NCBI RefSeq assembly: GCF_004564135.1 | Contig: NZ_CP038255.1 | Coordinates: forward strand, 1,706,501-1,770,500 | Source of the DNA: Terasakiella sp. SH-1 | GTDB taxonomy: Bacteria; Pseudomonadota; Alphaproteobacteria; Rhodospirillales; Terasakiellaceae | Direction of reading: 5' to 3' | DNA length: 64,000 nucleotides | Part shown: one piece after another, positions 25,109-36,600 of the stretch | Layout: each line of letters starts with the position of its first letter | How positions within the stretch are numbered: the stretch's first letter is position 1 | Notes under the pieces: model-generated | Databases searched by the model: none | Told to the model about the DNA's origin: nothing | Seen by the model: the letters and a program-made list of their open reading frames with translations, nothing else | Program-made: the position numbers and the translations under genes

Positions 25109-27235
25109 ATGTCCATTTCAAAAAAGCTCCAATTAAGTTTCGTTGTTGTTGCGATACTTGCCTCTATTTCAGGGCTTGCTGGATCCATGTTCACAAGCCA
25201 ACTGGCTGAACAAACCAAAACGGTTATTGAACGCAAGATCCCGATCAAGGCTGTAACATCTGGGGCTGAGCTGTCATTGTTAAAAGTACTCAGTGCGATT
25301 AACAGTTATATGAGCGCACGTGATGGCCATGAAGAGCTTCGCAAAGAACTAAATACACAAAAACAACTGTTCCGTATGGATGTAGCCATGTTGCTGCATG
25401 GAACAGAAAGTGAGACCTTTAAGAAATCCCCACAGTATGAGCTGTATCAAAAACAGTCTCACAAAATCATCATCCAGGACCCAGCACAGGGTGAAGCCCG
25501 CGCCTCCCTATTGAAAATTCAAAAACAATTTGAAGACCTGACAAAAGTCAGCATGAAATTGATGGATACTCACGACCGTCAAGTCGGCCTGACCTTTGAT
25601 TTTAAAGGGCGTGAATTCAGTCTGGACCAATTCACCGATACACTGGAAGTCGGCCTTCTCCACTGGTTTCAGGCTCTTCATGATGCCGCTGCCTATAAAG
25701 TGCCGTTCAAAGGCGTCTTACAAGCTGATAAAAGTGATTTTGGTCAATGGTATCAATCGTTTAAAACAGAAGATAAGAAACTTGCCAGCCTGTTAAAAAG
25801 ATATCACAAGCTCAATGGCAAAATGATGAAGGCGGGGCTCAAAGCAGAAAAAGCAGCCACCCCGAAAAAAAGACTGTCCCTGGTTGAACGGGGACGCGCA
25901 CGTTATCAGAACAAGGCAGTCGTTGCCTTGACTAAAATCCGCTCCCATGTCGCCCCGATTTACGAACAAATTCTCATTGATACGAAAAATGGAAAGGCTG
26001 AGCTAGGAAAAGGCACTGCACAAATTCGCAGTCAGCTCAAAAAACTGATCAAATCCGTTGATGAAGACCTGGATAAGGCTAACACAGAAGCCGATGATAC
26101 AGCCCATATTGCCGTCACCCTGACATTGCTCTGTGTGGCTGTTGGTTTTGTTTTGGCTGTTATCCTTGCCTTACTGATCGCCCGTTCCATTGTCCGCCCA
26201 CTTGTGGCAATTCAAGGGGTCATGACTTCCCTGACAAATAATGATCATTCCGTTGAAGTTGTTGGCACAGAACGTCCGGACGAGCTTGGCGATATGGCAC
26301 GCGCCATTCAAATCTTTAAAGACAACCTCCTACGCATCAGCCGCCTGGAAGAAGAACAAAAAGCAGCAGCCGCCCAAGCTGAAAAAGAAAAGCATGACGC
26401 TCTCATGGCTGTGGCTAATGAGGTCGAAGAAGAAGCCACCCGTGCAGCCAAACAGGTTTCAAGCAGCACAGAAGAGCTACATCAGGCTGCAAACCAGATG
26501 TCAGACTCCTCGCAAAAAGTAGGCAACAACTCCCAAAGTGTGGCCACAGCTGCTGAACAGTCCTTGGCAAATGCAGAAAATGTCGCCGCTTCGATTGAAG
26601 AACTTAGCATTTCCATTGATGAAATCACCCGTCAGGTCACTGATCAGGCAGGGATTGCCGAAGAAGCTGCTGAAAAAACGTCTCACGTCACTGAACTCGT
26701 CAGCAGTCTGGCAGAAGCCGCTTCACAAATTGATCAGGTCGTCGTTTTGATTTCCGATGTGGCCGAACAAACCAACCTGCTCGCCCTCAATGCCACCATT
26801 GAAGCTGCCCGTGCAGGTGAAGCTGGTAAAGGCTTTGCTGTCGTTGCAGGTGAGGTGAAGAACCTGGCCGCCCAAACCACAAAAGCCACAGAAAACATCC
26901 AACGCCAGGTCAGCCATATTCAACAAAGAACAGGCAGCTGTGTGGATGGCATGAACAGTGTCCACAGCACGATCATCAACATGAATGAAATCTCTACAAG
27001 CATTTCCAGTGCCATGTCACAACAAAGCTCTGCCACAAGAGAGATTACCGACAATGTGAACTGGGCGACCAATGCAAACCGGGAAATCACCTCGCGCATT
27101 GCCGAAGTCTCCAATGAAGCCGATGAAAGCATGCGCCTGTCCGAAAATCTCTATAAAACTGCCAGCACAGTTGCCGAAGAAGTCGCTGAGCTGGGCAAAC
27201 GGATCAATGAAATTATCCTCGATGATAAGTCATAA
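25109..27235 (+). CDS. Methyl-accepting chemotaxis protein
   Basis: A 708-residue transmembrane chemoreceptor. TM1 is at about residues 9-28, a mainly helical periplasmic sensor domain of about 300 residues follows, TM2 is at about 331-355, HAMP at 356-410 and the methyl-accepting coiled coil to the C-terminus. The signalling hairpin tip is typical ([21 protein letters not shown], split here as [10 protein letters not shown] and [11 protein letters not shown]; about residues 553-573). No CheR-binding pentapeptide is seen at the C-terminus. The large helical sensor domain suggests a small-molecule ligand, not identified. It indicates a motile cell with a Che system elsewhere. Confidence 0.95.
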   Translation: MSISKKLQLSFVVVAILASISGLAGSMFTSQLAEQTKTVIERKIPIKAVTSGAELSLLKVLSAINSYMSARDGHEELRKELNTQKQLFRMDVAMLLHGTESETFKKSPQYELYQKQSHKIIIQDPAQGEARASLLKIQKQFEDLTKVSMKLMDTHDRQVGLTFDFKGREFSLDQFTDTLEVGLLHWFQALHDAAAYKVPFKGVLQADKSDFGQWYQSFKTEDKKLASLLKRYHKLNGKMMKAGLKAEKAATPKKRLSLVERGRARYQNKAVVALTKIRSHVAPIYEQILIDTKNGKAELGKGTAQIRSQLKKLIKSVDEDLDKANTEADDTAHIAVTLTLLCVAVGFVLAVILALLIARSIVRPLVAIQGVMTSLTNNDHSVEVVGTERPDELGDMARAIQIFKDNLLRISRLEEEQKAAAAQAEKEKHDALMAVANEVEEEATRAAKQVSSSTEELHQAANQMSDSSQKVGNNSQSVATAAEQSLANAENVAASIEELSISIDEITRQVTDQAGIAEEAAEKTSHVTELVSSLAEAASQIDQVVVLISDVAEQTNLLALNATIEAARAGEAGKGFAVVAGEVKNLAAQTTKATENIQRQVSHIQQRTGSCVDGMNSVHSTIINMNEISTSISSAMSQQSSATREITDNVNWATNANREITSRIAEVSNEADESMRLSENLYKTASTVAEEVAELGKRINEIILDDKS

Positions 27236-27242
27236 AAAGAGA

Positions 27243-27279
27243 GGAAAAGGGCTGAGGCACACAGCTCCTTTTCCCTTTT
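27243..27279 (+). terminator. Terminator after chemoreceptor gene
   Basis: GGAAAAGGGCTG pairs with CAGCTCCTTTTCC around AGGCACA (27243-27273, one bulge), followed by CTTTT. Confidence 0.85.
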
Positions 27280-27300
27280 ACTCTCTAGGCGAAATCGACA

Positions 27301-27314
27301 TTGATTTGGATCAC
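27301..27314. promoter_or_regulatory. FNR/Anr-like box
   Basis: TTGATTTGGATCAC matches the FNR consensus TTGAT-N4-ATCAA at nine of ten fixed positions. It lies 273 nt upstream of the adhesin start. A single match in an AT-rich gap can be chance. Confidence 0.3.
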
Positions 27315-27434
27315 ACGATTGATGCCGCGATATAAATAAAAGCAAGAAAGTGAATATCTGCTTTATCATAACATGTGGTGCCTCTGTCTGAAGTGTAGAA
27401 TCTCTGACAGGGTTTAAATCTCAAAAGTTGATTA

Positions 27435-27454
27435 AATACGTAAAATCACGTATT
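27435..27454. promoter_or_regulatory. Inverted repeat upstream of adhesin gene
   Basis: AATACGT-AAAATC-ACGTATT is a perfect 7-bp inverted repeat with a 6-nt spacer. With a 2-nt bulge it extends outward to TTGAT ... ATCAA (27429-27459). It looks like an operator for a dimeric regulator of the adhesin gene. The rest of the 27280-27586 gap holds no gene. Confidence 0.4.
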
Positions 27455-27586
27455 ATCAAAAACGATATATACTATTTCATTAGTCATTTCGTAATGGTGC
27501 CATCTGCAGGTAAAAGACGATTGTATAACTACGTTATTAAATAAGCAGGTATGTTGCGTATGACATAGACAATGTGAGGGTTGTCT

Positions 27587-30500
27587 ATGGTTTATTTTGA
27601 TAAACAGGCAACAGAGAGCCTGTATCAACAGATTGAAATTGATACAGTGGGCGAACGGGTCGTTCTGCCTGATGGGGTGAGTCTGCAAAACGCACATATC
27701 TCGCGTGATGGCAGTGATCTTTTATTTACAACAAAAACAGGAGATCACTATTTCGTTGCAGATTATTATCTGCAAGAAAGCTCCTTTGATTTTCTTCTTA
27801 ATGATGGTTCTGTTCTATCCGGGCGACGTTTTGATACCCTGTCAGACGTAAATGCCATAGAGCAATATGCCCAAGCGTCCCCCTTGCCTATTCCCGGTTT
27901 ACAAGACCTTCCAACAAGCCAAGACAATCGCATTGATCTTGGTGAAGCAATTGGAACAGTGGAAACCGTCAGCGGCGTTGTTGTCGCCGTGCGAGCAGAT
28001 GGAAGCTCCATCCAGCTTTCTGTCGGGGATAAGGTCTTTCAAGGTGACAATCTGCAAACCTCTGAAGATGGCGGTGTCGGGATCACACTGGCCGACACCT
28101 CAAGCTTTTCCCTTGGCGAAGAATCTGAAATGGTGCTGGATGAACTGGTTTACGACCCAGGCCAAAGCGAAGGCAGCGCCGTTCTCTCCCTTCTGGAAGG
28201 AACGGCCAGTTACGTTAGCGGACAAATTGCAAAAATAAATCCGGATGCCGTTGCGATTAAAACCCCGGTTGCCACGATTGGTATTCGAGGGACCAAAGTC
28301 TTTGTTGAATATGTCGACGGCAACTTCCGCGCCATTAATCTATTAGAAACCACACTGGAAGGCGAAACCGCCGGCGAAATTGTTATTTTTGATATTGATG
28401 GCACTCCGATTTCCTCCACCAATCAGGCCAATATTGGCTGGAGCTGGGATGGTGGAGACCGCAATCAACTCAACATGCTTCGTCTCTCTCCACGCGATGT
28501 AGAAAAACTGACCGAAGATGTTCTGGAACACCTTCCACCTAGCCTGGCTGAACAGGCCCTGGAAGCCCGTGAGCTGGAACAAGCCTTAAAAGAAGCCGCC
28601 GAAATTGCCGCTGAAGAAGCCGCTGAAGCAGAACGCCTGGCACAAGAAGCCGAAACATCTGCCGAAGAACTGGAACAGGCCGCAGAACTGGCACAGGCCC
28701 AAGCTGAAGCCCTGCTGGCAGAAGCCGCCATTGCAGAGGCACAGCTGGAATTGCTGCAACAAGAGCTAAGCGAACTGATTGAGCAAGGCGGCTTGGCCAG
28801 TGATATTTTCCTGATGCAAAATGAACTCAACAAGCTGAAAGGAGAATATGATACCCTGCTGGTTGATGCACAGCACGCACAATCTGCAGCACAGGCCGCA
28901 CAAACAGTGGCCCTGAATGCCTATAGCCACAGCCAATCCCTGCGGGCGGATTATGACAGAGCCAATACGGCTGCACAAACAATTTACCAGGCTGTCCGCG
29001 AAGCATCAGAAACATCACAAAACAGCTATTATCGAGCAACAGAATATGTTGGCTATAAGGCCAATGTAGAACGCGAAGAAACATCAAATGCCACACAGGT
29101 TGTTCAAGCGCCTCAATCCCCTGTCAGCGCCCCTGTAACACCTGAAAAAGAACCAGAACAAGAAGAAAGTTCAAACGTTTTCATCCCTCATGAAACAGCA
29201 ACCCAAACCTTTGAAACAGAAGAGAATTTCAGTATCACCGACATTGTCAGCACAGAAACGACATTAAGCGTTTCTGACAATTCCCAAGAGACCACCATCG
29301 CAGATGACAATGAAGATCCAGAGACAACAACCAACACTGAAAACACACAAGAACACCCCCAAGAGACAGTCACAGCCCTAAACGGTAAAGCTGTTGATGG
29401 CTATCTTAGCGGCGCAACTGTCTTTGTCGATCTGGATAAAGATGGGGTGCAAGATGCCAATGAAACCGACAGTACCACAACGGACAGCCTGGGTAATTAT
29501 AGCCTGAGCACCACAGCCAGCGACTATATTATTTCCATGATTGGCGGCAGTGATATCGCCACGGGGAAAGCGTTCTATGGCGTTTTGAAAGCCCCGGCGG
29601 GTTCCAGCGTTGTTACCCCGTTAACCACATTGCTTACCAACGGTGTTTCCGAAGATGCCCTCAAAACAGCCTTTGGCCTGTCCAGTTCCTTAAGCCTGAC
29701 TTCAACCGATCCCGTTGCAGGAGCCACTGACAGCACTATTGCCAAACTCGCCGCCATCGGTGTTCAACTTCAAAATACAATTTTGCAAGCTGCTTCGGTC
29801 ATTGAAGGGGCTGCCAGTGGTGATTTGGATGATGGTTCAACTGGTGGGGCTGTCTTTAATGCCCTTGCCAATGCAATCAACACACAAGGCGCAAGCTTCG
29901 ATATTTCAGATGCAACCAAACTGCAATCAGTTATTACAACAGCAGCCGGGTCTGTTCTTTCAGGAGCAGAACTCACCACAGCAACCAATGCGGCAGCCAA
30001 TACGGCACAGATTATCAGCTCTTCAAACAGTGTGATTGACGGATATATATCTTCTGGCGGAACCGGAAATGATTTCCTGTCCAGCCTCGCCCAGGTCGCA
30101 GTTGTCGCCAGTGATGCAGCAAGCGCACTGGAAAGCACAGTTGGCAGTGGCGGTGATTTAAGCGCCCTGCAAACCCAATATAGTTCCAGCAACCTGACCA
30201 GCAAAATCGAAGCAGCCTCTATTGGCGATGTCAATGGGGATGGGTCTTCAAATACCGTCAACGCCGCCCCAAGCGTCAGCGGGGCTGTTAACCTATCCAC
30301 AAATGAAGATAGCGCCCTGAGCATTACCTCTTCACAGCTTCTAGCCAACTCCAGTGACACAGATACACTGACTCTTACCAATCTGACAGCCTCTAGCGGG
30401 ACACTCACCCCCACAGATACCGGCTGGACACTCACCCCTGCAGCCAATTCAACCGATACCATCACCTTAAGCTATTTCGTCTCCGACGGAGTTAAAAGTA

Positions 30501-33469
30501 CATCAGCCAGTGCCACTGTAAGCGTACAGGCCATCAATGATGCCCCAACCGTTTCCGCTAATGTCAGCTTTACAGACCATGATGAAGATGTGGCTATCAC
30601 ACTGACCAAAGCCCAGCTTTTAACCAATACCAGTGATGTGGATGGTGATACGCTGGATGTTATTAATGTAACGGTGACATCTGGTGGTTCTGTTGTGGAT
30701 AACGGCAATGAAACATGGACCATTACACCGACACTCAATTCTATCGACAATGTGGTTTTAAGCTATAATGTGCGGGATAATAACGGTGGCACCGTCATTC
30801 ATGGGGCAGTCATTGATCTGGACCCAGTAAATGATGCACCCACTTTATCAGCCGTAGCCTTAAGCAGCGCAACAGAAGACGTTAGCTATACCATCAATGA
30901 AAGTACACTGGTGGCCTCAAATGTTGCCACAGATGTGGATGGCGACAGCCTCAGTGTGACCAACATTAGCGTGGACCACGGCAATATTACGGATAATGGC
31001 TCCAGTTGGACCATCACACCACAAGCCAATTACAACGGTACAGTCAAAGTCACCTACACAGTCTCAGATGGCACAACGACTTCTTCAAATACGGTTGATC
31101 TGATTTATCTTGCCGTCAATGATGCCCCTACCGTTTCCTCCACCCCCGTTGCCCTAAATGGCACAGAAGATAACGCCGTCACCATTACCCAGTCCCAACT
31201 TCTGACAAATTATGCCAGTGATGTGGATAATGATACTTTAACACTACAAGAATTAAGCACAACAGCTGGAGGGGGCCTGATTGATAATGGTAACGATACC
31301 TGGACCTATACCCCGGTTGCCAATGCCAGTGGCGAGGTGAATTTTACCTTTAAAGTGTTTGATGGTACCACCACAACAAACGGGGCGGCAACCCTGACCC
31401 TATCTGCAGTGGATGATGCACCGATAGTAAGTGGCACAGCAACTTTCAGCGGGGTGGAAACAGGAACAGTTTCTTTGACCCCAGCCCAATTGCTGGCTTA
31501 TGCTTCAGATGTAGACACCAGCAGTGGTAATCTGTCTGTCACGGATTTATCCGCCTCCAGCGGGACACTTACCCCCACAGACTCAGGGTGGACCTTTACC
31601 CCGTCCGGAGCAGGCACTGTCACTTTCAGCTATAACGTCTATGACGGGACAAGTAAAACAGCCACGACAGCGACAGCTACAATCTTAAGCACGGAAGAAG
31701 CCAATACAGCTCCAAGCGTAGGTGCAGCCATCAGCCTGAGCGGAGATGAAGACGGTGGAGATGATGGGTACATAACCATCACGAAGACGCAATTGTTAAG
31801 CGGAGCCTCAGATGCAAACAATGATACGCTTTATGTCAATAACCTGCAGGCCAGTAGCGGGACGTTGATCTATGACAGCTCCAGCGGTAATTGGCATTTT
31901 ACCCCCACGGCCAACAGTATAGCCGATGTAAGCTTCACCTATCAGGTCAGTGACGGAATTGATTCGGTCAATCAGACCGCAACCTTAAGCCTGAACGCCG
32001 TCAATGACGTGCCAACCATCAGTGACAGTGTAAACTTGAACGGCACCGAAGATACAGTCCTGACCATTACCAATGCCCAACTGATTGCCAATGCAACAGA
32101 TGTGGAAGGTGATACATTGAGCGCCAGCTCTCTGGCAACAAGTGACGGCGGTTCATTGGTCGATAACAATAATGGTACCTGGTCCTATACACCTGCAACC
32201 AACAGCACGTCAGGTGTCAATTTCAGCTATGTAATCTCAGATGGAAATGGGGGAAGCGTTAACGCCACAGCAACAGCCTCCTTTACAGCGGTGAATGATG
32301 CTCCAACCATTAGTAACAATGTCATCTTAAGCGGAAGTGAAGATACCGACCTGACCATTACAAAGACGCAACTTCTGGCTAATGCCAGTGACGTGGATGG
32401 CGATAACCTGCTGGTTCAAAACCTGACGACATCTGATGGCGGCACTCTGATTTATAATGGGAATGATACCTGGACCTACAGCCCGGATGCCAATGATACC
32501 TCTAATGTGACTTTCAGCTACGATGTCTCTGATGGCACAACCTCAAGCCCGACATCCGCTATTGCCAGTTTTGCAGAAGACGGTACAACAGAAGGAAGCA
32601 GTGGCGCAGATACCATAACCGGGACCACAAGTGCAGATACCATTACAGCTTTGGCCGGAGATGACCTGATCACAGGTGGTTTGGGCGATGATACCATTGA
32701 TGGCGGTGAAGGCGATGACACAGCCGTCTTTTCCGGAAATGCCGCAGATTATAGTTTTGGTGAAAATGCCAGTGGTCAGATGACCATTACCGATAACAAT
32801 GGCGCTGATGGAGATGACGGCACTGATGTTCTGGTCTCAATTGAAAAATTCCAGTTTGCCGATCAATTGTTGCAAGAAAATGATAATGATCAGGACGGCC
32901 AAGGCGCTGATACCGATGACCGCCTCTTGGGTGGAAATGGCGTAGATACGATCTATGGCGGCGGCGGCAATGATGAAATCCTGTCTTTCAATGCTGCTGA
33001 TATTCTTTATGGTGGCAGTGGCAACGATAGTCTATGGGGGGGAAATGGGAATGATACGATCACAGGGGGCAGCGGAGCTGATCTGATCTATGGTGAAAAT
33101 GGCGATGACGTCATTATTCTGAGCAGCGGTGACGTCACCATCAGTGGCGGCAAGGGAACGGATAGCTTACGCCTGAGCAATGGTGACGGACTGGACCTAA
33201 CCTCCAATACAGTTGATTTGTCTTTACTCGAAGTCATTGATTTACAAACCGATACAGCAAGCAATAGCCTGACACTCACATCAAGCGATATTATTTCCAT
33301 GAGCAGTAACGATACCTTGATTATTGACGGTAGCACGAACGATAACGTCACCTTAAACGACAGTGGCTGGTCCCAAGGCAGCACATCAAATGGCTATACC
33401 GTCTATGAACATTCAACCTCCGGCGCAACCGCACAAGTCGCTGAAAACCTCAATGTCACAAGCAATTAA
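27587..33469 (+). CDS. Giant RTX/cadherin-like adhesin with FecR-type domain
   Basis: About 1960 residues. Order: N-terminal region; FecR-like domain (about 118-270, with VSGVVVAV and ATIGIRGTKVFV); alanine/glutamate-rich coiled coil (about 305-480); threonine/glutamate-rich linker; an SdrD-like unit with DLDKDGVQDANE (about 600-640); eight cadherin-like repeats of about 100 residues (890-1663), most joined by NDAP; then RTX nonapeptides such as GGSGNDSLWGG and GGNGNDTITGG (about 1670-1850); and a C-terminal domain. There is no Sec signal, which fits type I secretion through the RTX C-terminus. It probably acts in biofilm or surface attachment. The ATG at 27587 has GAGG at 27576-27579; a TTG at 27581 is also in frame. 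No secretion genes lie nearby. Confidence 0.9.
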   Translation: MVYFDKQATESLYQQIEIDTVGERVVLPDGVSLQNAHISRDGSDLLFTTKTGDHYFVADYYLQESSFDFLLNDGSVLSGRRFDTLSDVNAIEQYAQASPLPIPGLQDLPTSQDNRIDLGEAIGTVETVSGVVVAVRADGSSIQLSVGDKVFQGDNLQTSEDGGVGITLADTSSFSLGEESEMVLDELVYDPGQSEGSAVLSLLEGTASYVSGQIAKINPDAVAIKTPVATIGIRGTKVFVEYVDGNFRAINLLETTLEGETAGEIVIFDIDGTPISSTNQANIGWSWDGGDRNQLNMLRLSPRDVEKLTEDVLEHLPPSLAEQALEARELEQALKEAAEIAAEEAAEAERLAQEAETSAEELEQAAELAQAQAEALLAEAAIAEAQLELLQQELSELIEQGGLASDIFLMQNELNKLKGEYDTLLVDAQHAQSAAQAAQTVALNAYSHSQSLRADYDRANTAAQTIYQAVREASETSQNSYYRATEYVGYKANVEREETSNATQVVQAPQSPVSAPVTPEKEPEQEESSNVFIPHETATQTFETEENFSITDIVSTETTLSVSDNSQETTIADDNEDPETTTNTENTQEHPQETVTALNGKAVDGYLSGATVFVDLDKDGVQDANETDSTTTDSLGNYSLSTTASDYIISMIGGSDIATGKAFYGVLKAPAGSSVVTPLTTLLTNGVSEDALKTAFGLSSSLSLTSTDPVAGATDSTIAKLAAIGVQLQNTILQAASVIEGAASGDLDDGSTGGAVFNALANAINTQGASFDISDATKLQSVITTAAGSVLSGAELTTATNAAANTAQIISSSNSVIDGYISSGGTGNDFLSSLAQVAVVASDAASALESTVGSGGDLSALQTQYSSSNLTSKIEAASIGDVNGDGSSNTVNAAPSVSGAVNLSTNEDSALSITSSQLLANSSDTDTLTLTNLTASSGTLTPTDTGWTLTPAANSTDTITLSYFVSDGVKSTSASATVSVQAINDAPTVSANVSFTDHDEDVAITLTKAQLLTNTSDVDGDTLDVINVTVTSGGSVVDNGNETWTITPTLNSIDNVVLSYNVRDNNGGTVIHGAVIDLDPVNDAPTLSAVALSSATEDVSYTINESTLVASNVATDVDGDSLSVTNISVDHGNITDNGSSWTITPQANYNGTVKVTYTVSDGTTTSSNTVDLIYLAVNDAPTVSSTPVALNGTEDNAVTITQSQLLTNYASDVDNDTLTLQELSTTAGGGLIDNGNDTWTYTPVANASGEVNFTFKVFDGTTTTNGAATLTLSAVDDAPIVSGTATFSGVETGTVSLTPAQLLAYASDVDTSSGNLSVTDLSASSGTLTPTDSGWTFTPSGAGTVTFSYNVYDGTSKTATTATATILSTEEANTAPSVGAAISLSGDEDGGDDGYITITKTQLLSGASDANNDTLYVNNLQASSGTLIYDSSSGNWHFTPTANSIADVSFTYQVSDGIDSVNQTATLSLNAVNDVPTISDSVNLNGTEDTVLTITNAQLIANATDVEGDTLSASSLATSDGGSLVDNNNGTWSYTPATNSTSGVNFSYVISDGNGGSVNATATASFTAVNDAPTISNNVILSGSEDTDLTITKTQLLANASDVDGDNLLVQNLTTSDGGTLIYNGNDTWTYSPDANDTSNVTFSYDVSDGTTSSPTSAIASFAEDGTTEGSSGADTITGTTSADTITALAGDDLITGGLGDDTIDGGEGDDTAVFSGNAADYSFGENASGQMTITDNNGADGDDGTDVLVSIEKFQFADQLLQENDNDQDGQGADTDDRLLGGNGVDTIYGGGGNDEILSFNAADILYGGSGNDSLWGGNGNDTITGGSGADLIYGENGDDVIILSSGDVTISGGKGTDSLRLSNGDGLDLTSNTVDLSLLEVIDLQTDTASNSLTLTSSDIISMSSNDTLIIDGSTNDNVTLNDSGWSQGSTSNGYTVYEHSTSGATAQVAENLNVTSN
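30260..32577 (+). repeat. Eight tandem cadherin-like protein repeats
   Basis: Eight in-frame units of about 285-320 nt. Each begins near NDAP (variants NAAP, DDAP, NTAP, NDVP), has an acidic ED pair, a T-x-x-QLL core and ends with an SYxVSDG-type strand. DNA identity between units is low, so they are old duplications. The pattern predicts calcium-stabilised rod-like domains. Confidence 0.85.
32590..33140 (+). repeat. RTX calcium-binding nonapeptide repeats
   Basis: Two clusters of GGxGxDxLx repeats (for example GGLGDDTIDGG and GGSGNDSLWGG) separated by a non-repeat segment of about 60 residues. They form a calcium-loaded beta-roll and mark the C-terminal type I secretion region. Confidence 0.88.
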
Positions 33470-33600
33470 AATACCCCGTTCAGCTACTCCAGCAGCTATG
33501 ATCACCTCTGCGTCATGTTGATTTATGTAGAAGGAACAATTCCAGCCTGACCTGCCAGAGCAGACGCTAAATTCTGGTCCCGTCCCTATAAAGTGGAGAG

Positions 33601-33616
33601 TACTTAACCATAAGTA
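33601..33616. other. Small palindrome in the adhesin/GDH convergent gap
   Basis: TACTTA-ACCA-TAAGTA is a perfect 6-bp inverted repeat. It is the only notable structure in the 201-base gap between the convergent adhesin and glutamate dehydrogenase genes (33470-33670); it has no U-tract, so it is a poor terminator. No gene is seen in the gap. Confidence 0.35.
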
Positions 33617-33670
33617 TCTATTTTGATTTAGATAAACTAGGGCGTAAACTCATATTTATGTGTACTTTTA

Positions 33671-36600
33671 CTATACCGCTTGGCGGAATGCTGCTGCAGC
33701 AACGGATAAAATTGCCAAGTTTGGTGATTGCACTTGTGTGAGCCCTTCCAGCCTTTCGGCCAGGTAACGAGTTGCCTGTGCCAGTTCGTTTGGGCTACTC
33801 AAAGCCATATGTGTCAGGTCTGATTGATAATCAAGGAAATCTGCATTTAGAGCATGAAATGCACTGCGCTCCCAGCGGTCAACCCCTTTAGACAGATCCA
33901 GCGCCTTTTCACGTAACATTCCTAAGGAGAAGGCATCTCCAACCTGATAGAACTGCTTAACAACATCCTTCTCATTCTTACCTGTTTTCTCACAAACTTC
34001 TGCAGCAGCAAATAAAGATAAGAGATAACGGCTGGATAGAATACGCGCAGCTAATGCTTCAGGTACACCTTCATTACAGAAGCTTTCCACATCATCTTCA
34101 TATTGAGCCTGATCCTTTGCATTTAACCCCTTGATCAAAGCTGTTGATAACTTCTGCACATCTAACCTTTCAGCCCAATCGAAGATATTTCCCGCTGTCT
34201 CAGAAAGATTTTTGCGCAAGAGCCAATGGGTTCCCTGTTCGACCAACACAATTGTCTCATTCATCAATCTGACTTGCGTTTGCGCTGTTACTTTCAGATC
34301 AAGGGATTCAATCTCTTGCCATAAAGGCAAGAGGCCGAACATGCGACACATGGTGGCATAAGCTGTTGCAACATGGCGATCTTCACAACCGACATAATCC
34401 TGCATATCATTAATGAAGCCACTACCGACCCGATTAATCATACTGTTCACCACTTTTGTCGTGATAATTTCACGACGCAGGGGATGCTTTTTGATCAATT
34501 GCGGGAACCGTTTTTGCAACCTTTCAGGAAAATAGCTTTGTAAAATCGTACCGAGAATAGCTTGATCTGGAAAATCAGAATTCAACAGCTCATTATACAC
34601 AGCCATCTTCGTATAAGACAGTAACACCGCCAGCTCAGGACGCGACAGCCCCTTACCTTGATTTTGACGTTTAAACAGCTCTTCATCATCGGGTAGCGCT
34701 TCAATCTGGCGATCAAGATAGGCACCGCGCTCCCCTTTGCTTAAAACCTGCATGACCCGCATATGGCGATCCAGTCGTTCAAAGGCTTTTTGCTGGGAGA
34801 TGCTCAAGGCTTGAGTTTGGAGATAATTATCACGCAAAACCAACTTACTGACATCATCAGTCATGTCGACCAAAAGCTCATTGCGCTCTTCTTCTGTCAG
34901 TTTCCCCGCCTGAACAGCTTGGCCTAATAGGATTTTGATATTCACTTCATGATCTGAGCAATTCACACCTGCCGCATTATCAATGGCATCCGTATTCATC
35001 CGCCCACCGGAACGAGCAAACTCAATACGGGCTTTTTGCGTCATGCCAAGATTTGCACCCTCGCCAATCACTTTACAATTCAACTCACCCGCGCTGATAC
35101 GCACACTATCATTAGCACGATCCCCTGCATCCTGATTGGTTTCATCAGAGGCACGGATATAAGTTCCAATTCCACCAAACCACAACAGATCAACAGATGC
35201 TTTCAAAATTGCAGAAATCAACTCATCTGGCGCAAATATATGTTTGGTTAAATTAAGAGCCTGACGGGCAAATTCTGAAAGCTCAATTTTCTTAGATGTA
35301 CGATCATAAACCCCACCGCCTTCTGAAAGTAAGCTTTTGTCATAACTGGCCCAATTCGAAATTTCCATTTCAAAAAGACGCTTGCGCTCTTGGAATGATT
35401 TCGCTGCATTTGGTGAGGGATCAATAAAAATATGGCGATGATCAAAGGCTGCGACCAAGCGGATTTTATCAGATAATAGCATGCCATTACCGAACACATC
35501 CCCACTCATGTCACCAATGCCGATGACCGTGAATTCTTCATTCTGCGTATCGCAGTTCATTTCACGGAAATGACGCTTAACAGCTTCCCATGCCCCTTTG
35601 GCCGTAATGCCCATTTTCTTATGGTCATATCCGTTTGAACCACCCGAAGCAAACGCATCTCCTAACCAGAAACCGTAATCTTGTGAAATACCATTAGCGA
35701 TATCTGAAAAAGTCGCTGTTCCCTTATCTGCTGCGACAACCAGATAGGTATCATCTTCATCATATCGAATGGTATTTTCAGGGGGAACAGCTTTACCTTC
35801 AACAATATTATCTGTCACATCCAATAAGGCACTAATAAAAGTCTTGTAACATTCTTTGCCATAAGCAAAACGATCAAAACCACGGGGTTCCATATCCGGT
35901 GTTTTTGCAATGAAGCCCCCCTTTGCCCCATCCGGGACGATCACCGCATTTTTCACCATCTGGGCCTTCACAAGCCCAAGAATTTCCGTACGGTAATCAT
36001 CAACACGATCGGACCAACGCAATCCCCCGCGCGCAACTTTCCCGCCTCGCAAATGGACGCCTTCTACTTTGTTTGAAAAAACAAAAACTTCAAACTTTGG
36101 CTTTGGCAGTGGCATCAATTCTATATGAGCACAATCAAACTTGATGGAAATATAGCTTTTAAAGGCTCCACGAGCCTCTTTCTGAAAGAAATTCGTGCGC
36201 AAAGACGCCCGAATAAGATTATAGAAAATCTTCAGAATTTCTTCTTCATGTGCACTTCCTACCGTTTCAAAATGAGCTTCAACAGCAGCTTCCATACTTT
36301 GAATATGATCAGAACGATTAATCGTTTCGATTTCCGGAGAAAACTTTGCGTAAAACAAATCAACCAGAGAACTTGCCAAAGAACAATTTTTGACGAGAAC
36401 CTCTTCCACATGTTCTTGCGAAAAGGGGGCTTGAAGCTGTTTCATATATTTGAAATAAGCCCGCAGCAGATCAATCTCACGATAACCCAACCCACCAGAG
36501 GTCAACAGACTGTTAAAACCATCAATCGTTAATGTGCGGTTCAATCCCCCTTCAATCAAATCACACAAGATATTTTCCAGGCTCGATAGCTCATGCGGGG

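Noticed and set aside
29770-30465. 231-residue Ala/Val/Ser-rich frame opposite the adhesin
   Set aside because: Mirror of the Ala/Thr/Ser-rich adhesin coding sequence; several such frames occur along the same repeats.
30260-33140. Repeated DNA that could suggest CRISPR or another direct-repeat array
   Set aside because: The repeats are in frame with protein-domain periods of about 300 nt and RTX periods of 27 nt, with no conserved DNA repeat and spacer pattern.
33470-33670. Possible insertion-sequence remnant in the convergent gap
   Set aside because: No terminal inverted repeats, no target duplication and no transposase fragment could be supported.
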